Of a DNA stretch of 39,088 nt, positions 18,201 to 26,520 are shown in pieces. The notes under the pieces were generated by a model, which did not search any database, was not told the origin of the DNA, and was given only the letters and a program-made list of their open reading frames with translations. A program made the translations under genes and the position numbers. The stretch's first letter is position 1; the number at the start of each line of letters is the position of its first letter. Where the stretch lies: positions 1-39,088 of the forward strand of contig NZ_FNEX01000025.1 of NCBI RefSeq assembly GCF_900100435.1. The letters are read 5' to 3'. The stretch is from Pedobacter sp. ok626 (GTDB lineage Bacteria; Bacteroidota; Bacteroidia; Sphingobacteriales; Sphingobacteriaceae).

Positions 18201-20847
18201 TATCAATCTTATGGTCTTGTCCTGTAAGCAGCATTCCAGTCATTTTATCGCCCTCAGGGGTTCTTATGCCATAGTAATTGTTGTAAACATGATATGGAAT
18301 ACTGAAGTTATCGATACTAAAATTACCTCCGGCTTCAAATACTTTAGTTGTAAAATTAGCTTTAAGCATCCCTGGGGCACTGTTGTTCTCGTTTAAATTC
18401 GTGTTTATGGTTGCTGTACCATTTTCACTTAAAGTACCTTCAAATATGGTTTTTACCTGCGATTGGAATACTACCGTCGGGTTGTCGAAAGTGAAACTAT
18501 CAAAACCTTTGAAAGTTGTTTTCATGGTGTTCAGATTCACATCAACTTTAGCTTTAAGGTTTTTACCTACAGCACCAAACAACCAGGTTGCAGAGAGGGT
18601 AGCAGTAGAAGAACCACCTGAACCTAAATATGTACGGTTACCAATGTCAAAATTAATCTTAAGCCTATTAGGCATCACTGTTTCAATTTTGATGGTTTTG
18701 GTAAAGGTAGCGCCACCAGCTTTTACTTTTGCCAACCAGTTTCCTGTTGGCGCAGTACTTTCTGTAGCAGTTTTAAAGGCATAGAAACCATTTAAAGGCT
18801 TTCCGTTAATGCTGCGTTTGATCAATTGTCCCTGAGGATTATATAGCTCAAAAGTAACCGGGTACCCACCAGGTAGTTTCTTTAATTTATCTTCGAGTAC
18901 AAAAGAAAGAAATACGGAATCACCGGGGCGCCAAACGCCACGTTCACCATATATAAAACCTTTAAGGCCGTTCTGAACCACATCCCCCCCCACATCAAAC
19001 CTGCTCAGTGGAAGTGAGTTTCCATCATCTAGTTTTAAATATCCTCTTTCCTTACCACTTTTGGCAACCAACAAGAACGGTTTTCTTTTCAAATCAAAAG
19101 AAGCCATACCATCAGCGTCCGTTGTTACTGTATGAATTACCTGACGTTGGTAATCCAGCAACTCCAGCGTTACACCACTTAAAGTTTTTGCTGTCAATAG
19201 ATCTGTAGCAATGATCAACATGCTATTGTCATTACCTCTTTTGGCAATCAAACCAATATTGGACGCCATTAAATTGCGGCTTGCCCAACGTTCGTTTGTA
19301 TAATAGGATGGGGTACAAGGGTTATCGCGATCTTCCCATCTGTAATTATTCGGGTAATAACTGTTGTAACGTTCCCAAAACTCATCGTCTTCGTCAATTT
19401 TCTCACCGTAACGTTCGTAGTCATTATCATTATCGCCATCTTCGGCTTCGGCTTCTGCACATTTGTAGACGTTGTATGCTCTTCTAAAACCTATAGTAAC
19501 GCGATACATCGCACCCTGTTCTGTACGGATGATTTTATCCAGATCTAGTGTAAAACGATGTTTTTTATGCAGATCAAGGGCTTTATCCTCATCCAATCTG
19601 ATGGTTTTCTGAATAACAGGCTTACCTACACGACGCAACTCGCCACCATCTTTATAATTATTAGTCTGAAAGAACTGAGGAATATTGTTTTCGTAAATCT
19701 TGATAATTGTTACATCCACCGCCTTTAGGTTAACCGCCTCAAATGGGAGTACGAGCTTGCCTGAATTAGGAATAATGGTACCACTGCCGGCAATGACCAC
19801 CGAAGGAAGTTTGTTTTCAAAAACAATATTAGCCGTTTTACCAGCCTCTAGTTTTTTACCATTGATATTTTCAACACCCTCATTTACAGTGAGCGTATAA
19901 TTTCCTTCCAGTGTATTCGGAGAATAGATTTTAATCTGACTAGCGTCTATGGTAAAACGCAGGTCAGTTAACCCTGCCAAAGAAATCAATCCAGTTAAAT
20001 CATGACCAACACTTATCGGTTCAGAAAATTGAACCAGTGCAAAATCTTCAAGATCCTGAACAGCGCGCATATTCAATACCTTAAATACACCAACTGCAGG
20101 CACAATAACAGTTTCTTCACCTTTGCTCTCCGCGTCGATAGGTTCACCCGACCAAATTAAACTTAACTTGCTTTTTTTCTTAGTCTTTTTAATACTATCT
20201 ACAGTAAAAGTAGAAGTGTTCTTAGCTGGATCATGCTGCCATTTTACTTTAAGTGAGGATGGAAAATCTACCTTCAAAGCCTTTTCTATCAGCTTAGGAT
20301 CTTCCTGATCGGACGTTGTTACTTCGCCGGTCAGCTTCATATAGTCCAGTGAAGTATTATTTTGTGAAACCAGTCCATTTTGAATCAAGGACATTCCTGG
20401 TTTAATCACCCTGAAATCAAATTCAAATGATTCAAGCCCTTCTTCAGTATCAGTAACCTTATTTAGGTTAAAAGTAGCTTCATAAGTTTCGCCAGCTTTC
20501 AGATTTTCCTCAGGTCTAAATTCGACAGTTTGGGCATCAATCCAATAAGCTTTACCTTTTACAGAAGGAGAGAAGCTGAATAGATCACGGCTATCAGCCA
20601 CGCCAATATCACTCATGGTTTTCACCTGATTGGCCAAATGTACCCTGATATAGGTCTTTTTGGATACTGTACCCGAAGTATAGGCTTCAATGTACTTAGA
20701 ATATTGCTGGTTATAATCTTTAGGTCTTTCTTTTTTAAAGAAAAAATAGGAGCCAATTCCAGCCAGAACGAAGGCTAGGATACCAATAACAATACCTTTT
20801 TTGTTTTTCTGGAAAAACGAGGGCGGGGTAGTTTTCATGTATTTCAA
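15256..20847 (-). CDS. Bacterial alpha-2-macroglobulin with thioester motif
   Basis: An 1863-residue periplasmic protease trap. The N-terminus is a membrane anchor (GIVIGILAFVLAGIGSYFFF, about residues 19-38) with no lipobox Cys, unlike E. coli YfhM. Multiple macroglobulin-like beta domains follow, including the MG2 section DGNSLPLSRFDVGGDV and YGERGVWRPGDSVFLSF near 630-660. The reactive thioester motif Cys-Val-Glu-Gln is intact with Cys1413 in PHGCVEQTTSG, followed by the alpha-helical thioester domain. A very acidic insert (AEAEDGDNDNDYERYGE, about residues 465-490) is unusual. It pairs with the downstream pbpC, so it probably protects the periplasm when the wall is breached. Confidence 0.93.
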   Translation of the reverse strand: MKYMKTTPPSFFQKNKKGIVIGILAFVLAGIGSYFFFKKERPKDYNQQYSKYIEAYTSGTVSKKTYIRVHLANQVKTMSDIGVADSRDLFSFSPSVKGKAYWIDAQTVEFRPEENLKAGETYEATFNLNKVTDTEEGLESFEFDFRVIKPGMSLIQNGLVSQNNTSLDYMKLTGEVTTSDQEDPKLIEKALKVDFPSSLKVKWQHDPAKNTSTFTVDSIKKTKKKSKLSLIWSGEPIDAESKGEETVIVPAVGVFKVLNMRAVQDLEDFALVQFSEPISVGHDLTGLISLAGLTDLRFTIDASQIKIYSPNTLEGNYTLTVNEGVENINGKKLEAGKTANIVFENKLPSVVIAGSGTIIPNSGKLVLPFEAVNLKAVDVTIIKIYENNIPQFFQTNNYKDGGELRRVGKPVIQKTIRLDEDKALDLHKKHRFTLDLDKIIRTEQGAMYRVTIGFRRAYNVYKCAEAEAEDGDNDNDYERYGEKIDEDDEFWERYNSYYPNNYRWEDRDNPCTPSYYTNERWASRNLMASNIGLIAKRGNDNSMLIIATDLLTAKTLSGVTLELLDYQRQVIHTVTTDADGMASFDLKRKPFLLVAKSGKERGYLKLDDGNSLPLSRFDVGGDVVQNGLKGFIYGERGVWRPGDSVFLSFVLEDKLKKLPGGYPVTFELYNPQGQLIKRSINGKPLNGFYAFKTATESTAPTGNWLAKVKAGGATFTKTIKIETVMPNRLKINFDIGNRTYLGSGGSSTATLSATWLFGAVGKNLKAKVDVNLNTMKTTFKGFDSFTFDNPTVVFQSQVKTIFEGTLSENGTATINTNLNENNSAPGMLKANFTTKVFEAGGNFSIDNFSIPYHVYNNYYGIRTPEGDKMTGMLLTGQDHKIDIVNVNRDGKLLQGSKNVEVELYKVQWRWWWEQDNENSFANFTQNSYNKLVKKENVTLSNGKGNWKFRIDEPEWGRYLILVRDLNSGHVTGKSVYIDWPGWAQREQGSNPTEASMLSFTANKTKFQVGEEVVLTIPSGEGGRALISIENGSKVLKTFWTDTKKGQTQFKFKAEKEMAPNVFANVTLLQPHAQTVNDLPIRMYGAIPLMVEDPQTILKPIIKMADKLKPETESNITVSEQNGKAMTYTIAIVDEGLLDLTRFKTPDPHAVFYAREGLGVKTWDLFDYVLGAWGGNLERILSIGGDGSVNRNLNPAKANRFVPVVKYLGPFALAKGASQTHKFKLPQYIGAVRAMVVAGQDGAYGSVEKSVQVKKPLMLLATVPRVIGPGESFTLPATVFATENNLKNVTVQLQLQNLQVQGNKTIQLNFKQPGEQMAYFEVKAPEMTGIAKIKLIAQSGAEKTAYDVELDIRNPNPFVTNVASAVIEPGRNWGTKYLPIGMVGTNSGSVEVSSIPPINLKKRLSYLVQYPHGCVEQTTSGIFPQLFLNKLIQLTEQQKAETERNLKAGINRLRGFQTTDGGLGYWPGASSSDEWGSNYAGHFLVEAQNAGYTTPVGMLDELLRYLKVKAANWSPNSNNFYGGDLSQSYRLYVLALAKRADMAAMNRLRGFQYLSVSAKWRLAAAYKLAGQSDAANNLIKDLPIEVKPYNQLGGTYGSDIRDEAMILETLTLLGRKAEGAKLIQSLAIKLGKDDWYSTQTTAYSLLAIAKFCGANTASNNLQYSYTIDGKNSKVNSNQFLNSTALTFKAGNGIAISNTGNRVLFVRLILEGQPAAGQNNFLPNNPEVLDMNVNYKLLNGKPLDPALLKQGTDFYAEVVVKNPGKMGYYEQMALTQIFPSGWEIINTRVNDNESILAASPYTYRDIRDDRVFTYFNLRENETVTYKVLLNASYIGRYYLSAVQCEAMYNNSINATEGGKWVQVIK

Positions 20848-20862
20848 TTAGGGTAATAGATG

Positions 20863-20890
20863 TGTACAAAAATTAGTAAAATATTGTACA
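20863..20890. promoter_or_regulatory. Inverted repeat TGTACAA/TTGTACA in divergent promoter region
   Basis: TGTACAA (20863-20869) and TTGTACA (20884-20890) are exactly complementary, with centres two helical turns apart (21 bases). They lie 16 bases upstream of the alpha-2-macroglobulin start and about 110 bases before the divergent endonuclease gene. This layout suits a dimeric regulator, but TTTGTACA-like words are also common near Bacteroidota promoters. Confidence 0.35.
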
Positions 20891-20998
20891 TTATTTAAAA
20901 AAATTATCAACGATTTTGATAAAATGGAGAATATATCAATATACTAACATTTAGATAATATAAATACGTCAATTTTGAACCCACTTAGAAAAACAAAC

Positions 20999-22405
20999 AT
21001 GATTAAAAAAATTTTACTGTGTGGAAGCCTTGCACTTCTACTTGCCGGCTGTTCAAAAAAAAGTACTCAAGAATTAACTATTGTCGATCCAGTGATTCCA
21101 CCGGCAGCTTACTCAATCACTGAGGATTTCGAAAATACGCCAGCCAAAGGTGGGTATGCCGTTGCTGAGGTAAAGATGCCAACTGGAAGCTGGACCTTAG
21201 ATGATGCACTTGTTGGAAATCTCCCCGCAGATTTGAAAAACGGGTTAAAAAGTGTAAGGCTAAGGACTGGAAATCTAAAAATGAATTTTGACATCAGCGG
21301 AATAAAGATGTTGTACATTAAACATGGTAAGTATGGAACTGATCTGGCTTCTACCTGGAAATTACTCATGTCAACCGATGGTGGTACTACTTACACGCAA
21401 CTGGGAGCTGATATTGCGGAAGACAATAGTACTTTGAAGTTGGATTCATTTGCGGTAAGCACTACCGGCAAAGTCCGTTTTCAAATTCTGAAGGCTGGTA
21501 CAACAAGAGTAAACATAGATGACATCACTTTTAAGGGCATTGGTGATCCTGGTATCTTGGTTTCAAATCCGGATGTAGACCCAGTAGATCCTAGTGGAAG
21601 TCCAGCAACTACGCCTCGTGGTGTTACCGCAGGAAGCGATGCCCAACCTACAATCGGTGACAATAGCAACTTATTATTCGGTAACCCTTCAAATGCTAAT
21701 GGAGTAAGTGTAGATAATTTCCTGCTTGATCAAAGCTATTATGTAGAATCTTACAGCAGTAGTCGTGGTACCCCAAATTGGGTAAGCTGGCATTTGGATG
21801 CAAGTAACTTTACAGGTGTAAGTAATAGATTAGATAATTTTGCAGGATTCACCGGACTACCGCAAAGCGCTTTCGTTGTGCAGAGTAACAGTTACTCAGG
21901 GTCAGGGTTTGATCGCGGTCACAACACGCCATCGGGAGACAGGACAAGCTCCGCAAATGCGAATAGTGCAACTTTTTTAATGTCTAATATGATCCCTCAA
22001 GCTCCGCAAAACAATCAGCAAACCTGGAATAATTTAGAAGGTTATTTACGCACCAAGGTATTGGAAGGTAATGAAGTTTACATCATTATGGGAAGCTATG
22101 GCACCGGCGGGACAGGTGTAAATGGAGCTGCAAGCACCATTGCTGGAGGTAAAGTGACTGTGCCATCGAACGTGTGGAAAGTAGCGGTTATCATTCCTAC
22201 TGGCAACGACGATATTAGCAGAGTTTCTGCAACTACCCGCGTCATTGCAGTTAATACACCTAATGTAAACACAATTGACTCCGATTGGAAAAAATATAGG
22301 GTAAGCGTGAGGGCTCTTGAAGCTGCAACCGGATATAATTTGCTGTCAGGTTTACCTGTTAGCATTCAGGATGCAATAGAAACTAAGGTGGACATTAACA
22401 ATTAG
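20999..22405 (+). CDS. DNA/RNA non-specific endonuclease, lipoprotein
   Basis: A 468-residue lipoprotein nuclease. The ATG at 20999 gives a signal peptide with lipobox LLAGC (Cys about residue 17) followed by SKKS, so it is lipid-anchored to the envelope. Residues about 35-185 form a beta-sandwich module (ITEDFENTPAKGGY ... RVNIDDITFKG) often attached to extracellular Bacteroidota nucleases. The catalytic NUC1 domain runs from about 225 with DRGHNTPSGDRTSS (His308 catalytic), MSNMIPQAPQNNQQTWNNLE (metal-binding Asn) and YIIMGSYG. It degrades DNA and RNA without sequence preference, probably for nutrient recovery. A TTG eight codons upstream (20975) would spoil the signal peptide. A two-way terminator follows. 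Confidence 0.92.
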   Translation: MIKKILLCGSLALLLAGCSKKSTQELTIVDPVIPPAAYSITEDFENTPAKGGYAVAEVKMPTGSWTLDDALVGNLPADLKNGLKSVRLRTGNLKMNFDISGIKMLYIKHGKYGTDLASTWKLLMSTDGGTTYTQLGADIAEDNSTLKLDSFAVSTTGKVRFQILKAGTTRVNIDDITFKGIGDPGILVSNPDVDPVDPSGSPATTPRGVTAGSDAQPTIGDNSNLLFGNPSNANGVSVDNFLLDQSYYVESYSSSRGTPNWVSWHLDASNFTGVSNRLDNFAGFTGLPQSAFVVQSNSYSGSGFDRGHNTPSGDRTSSANANSATFLMSNMIPQAPQNNQQTWNNLEGYLRTKVLEGNEVYIIMGSYGTGGTGVNGAASTIAGGKVTVPSNVWKVAVIIPTGNDDISRVSATTRVIAVNTPNVNTIDSDWKKYRVSVRALEAATGYNLLSGLPVSIQDAIETKVDINN

Positions 22406-22417
22406 GCAAGGTCGCTA

Positions 22418-22465
22418 TTAACTAAAAAAGGTTTGCTATTTATATAGCGAACCTTTTTTAGTTAA
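22418..22465. terminator. Two-way intrinsic terminator
   Basis: A 22-base arm starting TTAACTAAAAAAGG (22418-22439) pairs with the matching arm ending CCTTTTTTAGTTAA (22444-22465); the only difference is one G-U wobble. A and T tracts on both sides make it work in both directions. It separates the convergent endonuclease gene and the small gene that ends at 22466, whose stop codon adjoins the stem. Confidence 0.9.
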
Positions 22466-22870
22466 TTATTTAATCATTACTCCAGGCATATTGACCAGGG
22501 GAACATGTATTAGATTTTCATCAACTATACTTTCCGGGAGGAAAATAAACTTCTTATCGTAAATAACGCCGTCTACGTAATAGCTTAACCAGTACTCATT
22601 AGTCAGGCCGAAAACTTCCGGATCTATAGCTTCTACACTGGCAAAGGATTTAGGCTTCAAGTCACCTATGAAGTGGCGAAGGATCGATGTTTTTACCATT
22701 TTTCCATCCTTTTCACCGTAACCTTTAGAGCTAATCAGTACATTGTCTAAAACGACGTCTTTCAAGTTTATAACATAAACCGTCCAGTTCATTATTTCAG
22801 GGGTTTCGCCGGTGAGTACTACGGCCATTGCCACATCTTCAACTATATTTTCAGGAAGATCCTTCTTCAT
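22466..22870 (-). CDS. Conserved Bacteroidota protein of unknown function
   Basis: A 134-residue soluble protein with no signal peptide or membrane segment. It reads as a single beta-rich domain: VAMAVVLTGETPEIMNWTVYV, LISSKGYGEKDGKMVKT, ILRHFIGDLKPKSF and LSYYVDGVIYDKKFIFLPES. I recognise this pattern as a family recurrent in Bacteroidota, sometimes mislabelled in databases as a phenylalanyl-tRNA synthetase subunit. It has no synthetase motif. It lies 30 bases downstream of topA on the same strand and likely shares its transcript. No function can be assigned. Confidence 0.7.
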   Translation of the reverse strand: MKKDLPENIVEDVAMAVVLTGETPEIMNWTVYVINLKDVVLDNVLISSKGYGEKDGKMVKTSILRHFIGDLKPKSFASVEAIDPEVFGLTNEYWLSYYVDGVIYDKKFIFLPESIVDENLIHVPLVNMPGVMIK

Positions 22871-22900
22871 TGGTTCTATTTTTTATGACAAGACGTATAT

Positions 22901-25483
22901 CTACTTCTTCGCCACAGTTTTCTTAGCTGGAGCTTTCTTTTTTACCGCAGTTTTAGTGCCAGCTGCCTTTTTTGCACTTGCTTTTTTAGGCTCAAATGCA
23001 TTAGGTACTTGTTCAACAATTAGTTTTTTAACCTCATCTAAAGAAATGGAAGCCAATTCTTCAGGCGTATACTTATCATTGGTCGCAGGGTTTTTACGTA
23101 GCTTTAGCATTTCTTTACCAAAACGGATAAACGGTCCCCATCTGCCATTTTCAATTGCAATTTTTTCAGCAGCCCACTGTTGAATAAACCTGTTGGCTTC
23201 TTTTTCAATTTTCTTACCAATCAATTCTTCAATCTCCACTTGCGAAAGCTGATCAAAATTATAAGCCTTAGGTACATTGATAAATAAATCGTTCCATTTA
23301 ATAAATGGTCCAAATCTTCCTGTTCCTTTGGTCACCGGCATTCCCTGATAATGTGCCACAGGTGCATCAGCAGTGATTTTTTCGCTAATAATTTCTATTG
23401 CACGACTCTGATCAACTGATAAAGGATCTTCATTTTTAGGGATAGAAATATAAGCCTCGCCCCATTTCACATATGGACCAAAACGACCTACACCTACAGA
23501 AACCTCTTTACCTTGGTAATCCTCCAGTTGGAAAGGTAATTTAAACTGTTCTAACGCTTCTTCAAGCGTAACAGTTCCTACAGATTGTGATTTAGCTAAA
23601 CTTGCGTAGCGCGGTTTCTCTTCATCATCATTCTCACCAATCTGAACCAATGGTCCAAATCTACCAACTTTGGTATATACATTTTTTCCAGTAGTTGGAT
23701 CAACACCAAGTAAACGCTCACCATTGGCACGGTCGGCAGTTTCTAATGTTGTTTCAACTTCTAAATGGAACGGTGTATAGAAGGAGTGGAGCATCTTTGT
23801 CCATTCCTGTAGACCTTGTGCAATTTCATCAAATTCTTTCTCTACACTGGCAGTGAAGTTAAAATCAACAATTCCTTTAAAATGTTCTACAAGGAAATCA
23901 TTCACCACCTCACCTATATCCGTAGGGAAGAGTTTACTCTTCTCTGCGCCTGTAATTTCTGTTTTTGTTTTTTTGGTAACGACACCGTTGATCAATTCAA
24001 TGGCACCAAAGCTACGCTGACGGCCGTCGCGGTCTTCTTTAACCACATAACCTCGGTTTTGAATGGTAGAAATGGTAGGTGCATAAGTAGATGGTCTACC
24101 GATACCTAGCTCTTCTAATTTCTTAACCAATGAAGCCTCAGTATAACGTGCTGGAGGTCTTGAGAAACGCTCCGTAGCATTCATTACCCTTAGAGTAAGC
24201 TCTTGTCCACGTGAAAGTGGGGGTAACATATTGTTGCCTTCCGAATCTTCTGCATCTTCCTCATCCGACGATTCAAGGTATACCTTTAAAAAGCCATCAA
24301 ATTTCATTACTTCACCTTCAGCGGTTAATTGTTCTTTACGTGTACTTACCGCAATTTGTGCTGTTGTTTTTTCAAACAACGCCTCACTCATTTGCGATGC
24401 GATGGCACGTTTCCAAATCAACTCATATAAACGTTGCTCCGAACTGTCGCCTGTTACCGTATGGTGATTAAAATAAGTAGGGCGGATGGCCTCGTGAGCT
24501 TCCTGTGCACCTGCAGATTTAGTCTTATAAGTTCTTGGCTGATGGTATTTATCACCATAAGCAGATTTGATCTCAGCAGCAGCAGCCTGTAATGCGGTTT
24601 CAGAAAGGTTTACCGAATCTGTCCTCATGTAGGTAATACGTCCGCTTTCATATAGCCTTTGTGCAATCTGCATCGTTCTACTCACCGAGTAGCCCAACTT
24701 ACGCGAAGCTTCCTGTTGTAAGGTAGATGTGGTAAAAGGTGCTGCTGGATTACGTTTTGCAGGCTTAGTCTCTAAGCTATCTACAGAAAACCCAGCACCA
24801 ACACAGTCGTTAAGGAACTTTTCTGCATCAGCCTCTTTTTCAAATCGCTGTGGCAGTTCAGCTTTTACCAACTCTTTTCCGTTACCAGTAGAAAATTCTG
24901 CAGTAATTTTAAAAGCGGCAGCAGCATTAAATTTATTTACTTCGCGTTCTCTATCTACGATCAAGCGGACAGCAACTGACTGTACACGTCCTGCGGATAG
25001 GGAAGGTTTGATTTTTTTCCAAAGTACAGGAGAAAGTTCAAAACCAACCAATCGATCCAGTACACGTCTGGCTTGCTGTGCATATACCAGGTTGTAATCG
25101 ATCGATCGTGGTGTTTCTATCGCTTTTAATATGGCGGGCTTAGTAATCTCATGAAATACAATACGTTTTGTCTTGTTTTCCTTAAGTCCTAATGTTTCAT
25201 ATAAATGCCATGATATGGCTTCTCCCTCGCGGTCCTCATCGGATGCGAGCCATACCATTTCTGCGTCTTTAGCTAATTTTTTAAGTTCGGCTACTACCTG
25301 CTTCTTATCAGATGGAACTTCATATGTTTGGGCAAAATTATTGGATATATCTATACCCATGTCTCCCTTTACCAGATCCCGGATGTGCCCGTAACTTGAT
25401 TTAACAAGGAAATCTTTACCTAAATACCCTTCTATGGTTTTAGCTTTCGCAGGTGACTCAACTATTAGTAAATTCTTCGCCAT
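22901..25483 (-). CDS. topA: DNA topoisomerase I
   Basis: Type IA topoisomerase that relaxes negative supercoils by passing strands through a transient 5'-phosphotyrosine link. It has 860 residues. The TOPRIM domain starts at LLIVESPAKAKTIEGYLG and carries the metal-binding SDEDREGEAISWH near residue 80. The catalytic Tyr285 lies in GRITYMRTDSVNLS, and GIGRPSTYAPTIS follows near 465. Instead of zinc fingers the C-terminus has repeated 'GRFGP.(V/I)K.G' topo_C modules (about 590-830). A Lys/Ala-rich basic tail (about 832-860) probably binds DNA. It is followed closely by the small gene at 22466. Confidence 0.96.
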   Translation of the reverse strand: MAKNLLIVESPAKAKTIEGYLGKDFLVKSSYGHIRDLVKGDMGIDISNNFAQTYEVPSDKKQVVAELKKLAKDAEMVWLASDEDREGEAISWHLYETLGLKENKTKRIVFHEITKPAILKAIETPRSIDYNLVYAQQARRVLDRLVGFELSPVLWKKIKPSLSAGRVQSVAVRLIVDREREVNKFNAAAAFKITAEFSTGNGKELVKAELPQRFEKEADAEKFLNDCVGAGFSVDSLETKPAKRNPAAPFTTSTLQQEASRKLGYSVSRTMQIAQRLYESGRITYMRTDSVNLSETALQAAAAEIKSAYGDKYHQPRTYKTKSAGAQEAHEAIRPTYFNHHTVTGDSSEQRLYELIWKRAIASQMSEALFEKTTAQIAVSTRKEQLTAEGEVMKFDGFLKVYLESSDEEDAEDSEGNNMLPPLSRGQELTLRVMNATERFSRPPARYTEASLVKKLEELGIGRPSTYAPTISTIQNRGYVVKEDRDGRQRSFGAIELINGVVTKKTKTEITGAEKSKLFPTDIGEVVNDFLVEHFKGIVDFNFTASVEKEFDEIAQGLQEWTKMLHSFYTPFHLEVETTLETADRANGERLLGVDPTTGKNVYTKVGRFGPLVQIGENDDEEKPRYASLAKSQSVGTVTLEEALEQFKLPFQLEDYQGKEVSVGVGRFGPYVKWGEAYISIPKNEDPLSVDQSRAIEIISEKITADAPVAHYQGMPVTKGTGRFGPFIKWNDLFINVPKAYNFDQLSQVEIEELIGKKIEKEANRFIQQWAAEKIAIENGRWGPFIRFGKEMLKLRKNPATNDKYTPEELASISLDEVKKLIVEQVPNAFEPKKASAKKAAGTKTAVKKKAPAKKTVAKK

Positions 25484-25619
25484 TCAGACCGTTTTTCTGC
25501 AAATAAAGCTATAAATAAGGCTAATTTCAAAATTCGACAGACTTTTTATAATAAATATATTTGTAAACGGCTCATTTAATCCGATATATAGTAATAATTA
25601 AGCATGTAACAATGTTGAT

Positions 25620-26321
25620 TTATAAAACTATTCTTCCCGTATAGATACTATCTGAAATACTTTCCCTATCATCAGAAATAAATGCAATATAGGTCTCTAT
25701 AAACCGATCTTTGATGGTATTACCAAGATTTTTAATGGCAATACTCCCTTCCAAAGTATCTTCACCTTCTGATCTTCTAGAGCCAGATAGCTTGTAGAAT
25801 GCAGTCTTATTATCGGGCAAATAGGCTAGTAACATTACTTGATCTCTTTTCAGGTCATTGTCCCATGTAGGATCTATATCCCATTGGAATTTTAAGGACA
25901 CATTGGTATAAAGCGCTTTTTTATTAATAGGGGCTTCTACTATGTGGCTGATTACTGGATTTTGTGCTGGACTTAGATCACCTTTACTCACGATAATTTT
26001 AGGATAGTCTAATTCGAGATTTGGGTATACACCTTTTATCGCTGTCTTGATATTCGATGATACCGCTGCATTTTGGGCGATTTTATTTGTACCCTTAACA
26101 GCCAGTTTAAAACTGGTGTTGGTAAAAGTGTTAATGGGAGATAGAAATTCCATGAACACCCGCATTTTATCGAATGCAGCTATTTGATTTTGGGTAAATA
26201 TTTTGTTTTTGTTTGGAGGAGTTAGTGTTCTTACACATGCTTCGCCGAGACGGATATACCCTACGGTATTTCCTAATTTTCCTACTATTGGCCCATAAGG
26301 ACCATGTTTCATACGTGCCAT
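25620..26321 (-). CDS. DUF6266 family protein
   Basis: A 233-residue protein from the ATG at 26321, which gives MARMKHGPYGPIVGKLGNTV, the N-terminus expected of DUF6266. An earlier in-frame ATG at 26342 adds seven residues. The family is widespread and multi-copy in Sphingobacteriaceae, has no known function, and shows an N-terminal GxxGKxGxxVG pattern followed by beta-rich sections such as VSLKFQWDIDPTWDNDLKRD and VMLLAYLPDNKTAFYKLSG. No signal peptide is evident. The intergenic stretch upstream contains five 11-bp tandem repeats. I infer a structural or surface role only weakly. Confidence 0.75.
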   Translation of the reverse strand: MARMKHGPYGPIVGKLGNTVGYIRLGEACVRTLTPPNKNKIFTQNQIAAFDKMRVFMEFLSPINTFTNTSFKLAVKGTNKIAQNAAVSSNIKTAIKGVYPNLELDYPKIIVSKGDLSPAQNPVISHIVEAPINKKALYTNVSLKFQWDIDPTWDNDLKRDQVMLLAYLPDNKTAFYKLSGSRRSEGEDTLEGSIAIKNLGNTIKDRFIETYIAFISDDRESISDSIYTGRIVL

Positions 26322-26425
26322 ATTTATTTGGTTAGCCAACATCGGTATTGACGTCTTATTTTGAAGGTAATGAATAAGTTATAGCCTTTCTATTTGATAT
26401 CGTATTTGTTACATATTCTCTACGT

Positions 26426-26520
26426 ATCTGCTACGGTTTTTTTACGGGTTTAGCCGTAGGGAACCCGTAGAGGACCCGTATAGGAGCCGTAGAGAACCCG
26501 TATAGAATAAGGTAGCAGAT
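26426..26520. repeat. Five 11-bp tandem repeats inside a 9-bp inverted repeat
   Basis: ATCTGCTAC (26426-26434) and GTAGCAGAT (26512-26520) bound the element; the right end touches the stop codon of the HEPN gene. Inside, five units of exactly 11 bases run without gaps from 26454 to 26508: CCGTAGGGAAC, CCGTAGAGGAC, CCGTATAGGAG, CCGTAGAGAAC and CCGTATAGAAT (consensus CCGTAKRGRAC). To their left, CTACGG and ACGGGTT (26431-26450) are complementary to the units, so the RNA could form alternative hairpins. It lies between the DUF6266 and HEPN genes. Confidence 0.85.

Noticed and set aside
22466..22870. Possible aminoacyl-tRNA synthetase subunit
   Set aside because: The family is sometimes labelled so, but at 134 residues it has no class II synthetase motif.
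26454..26508. Short regularly spaced repeats as a CRISPR array
   Set aside because: The units are 11 bases, directly joined with no spacers, and no cas gene is present.
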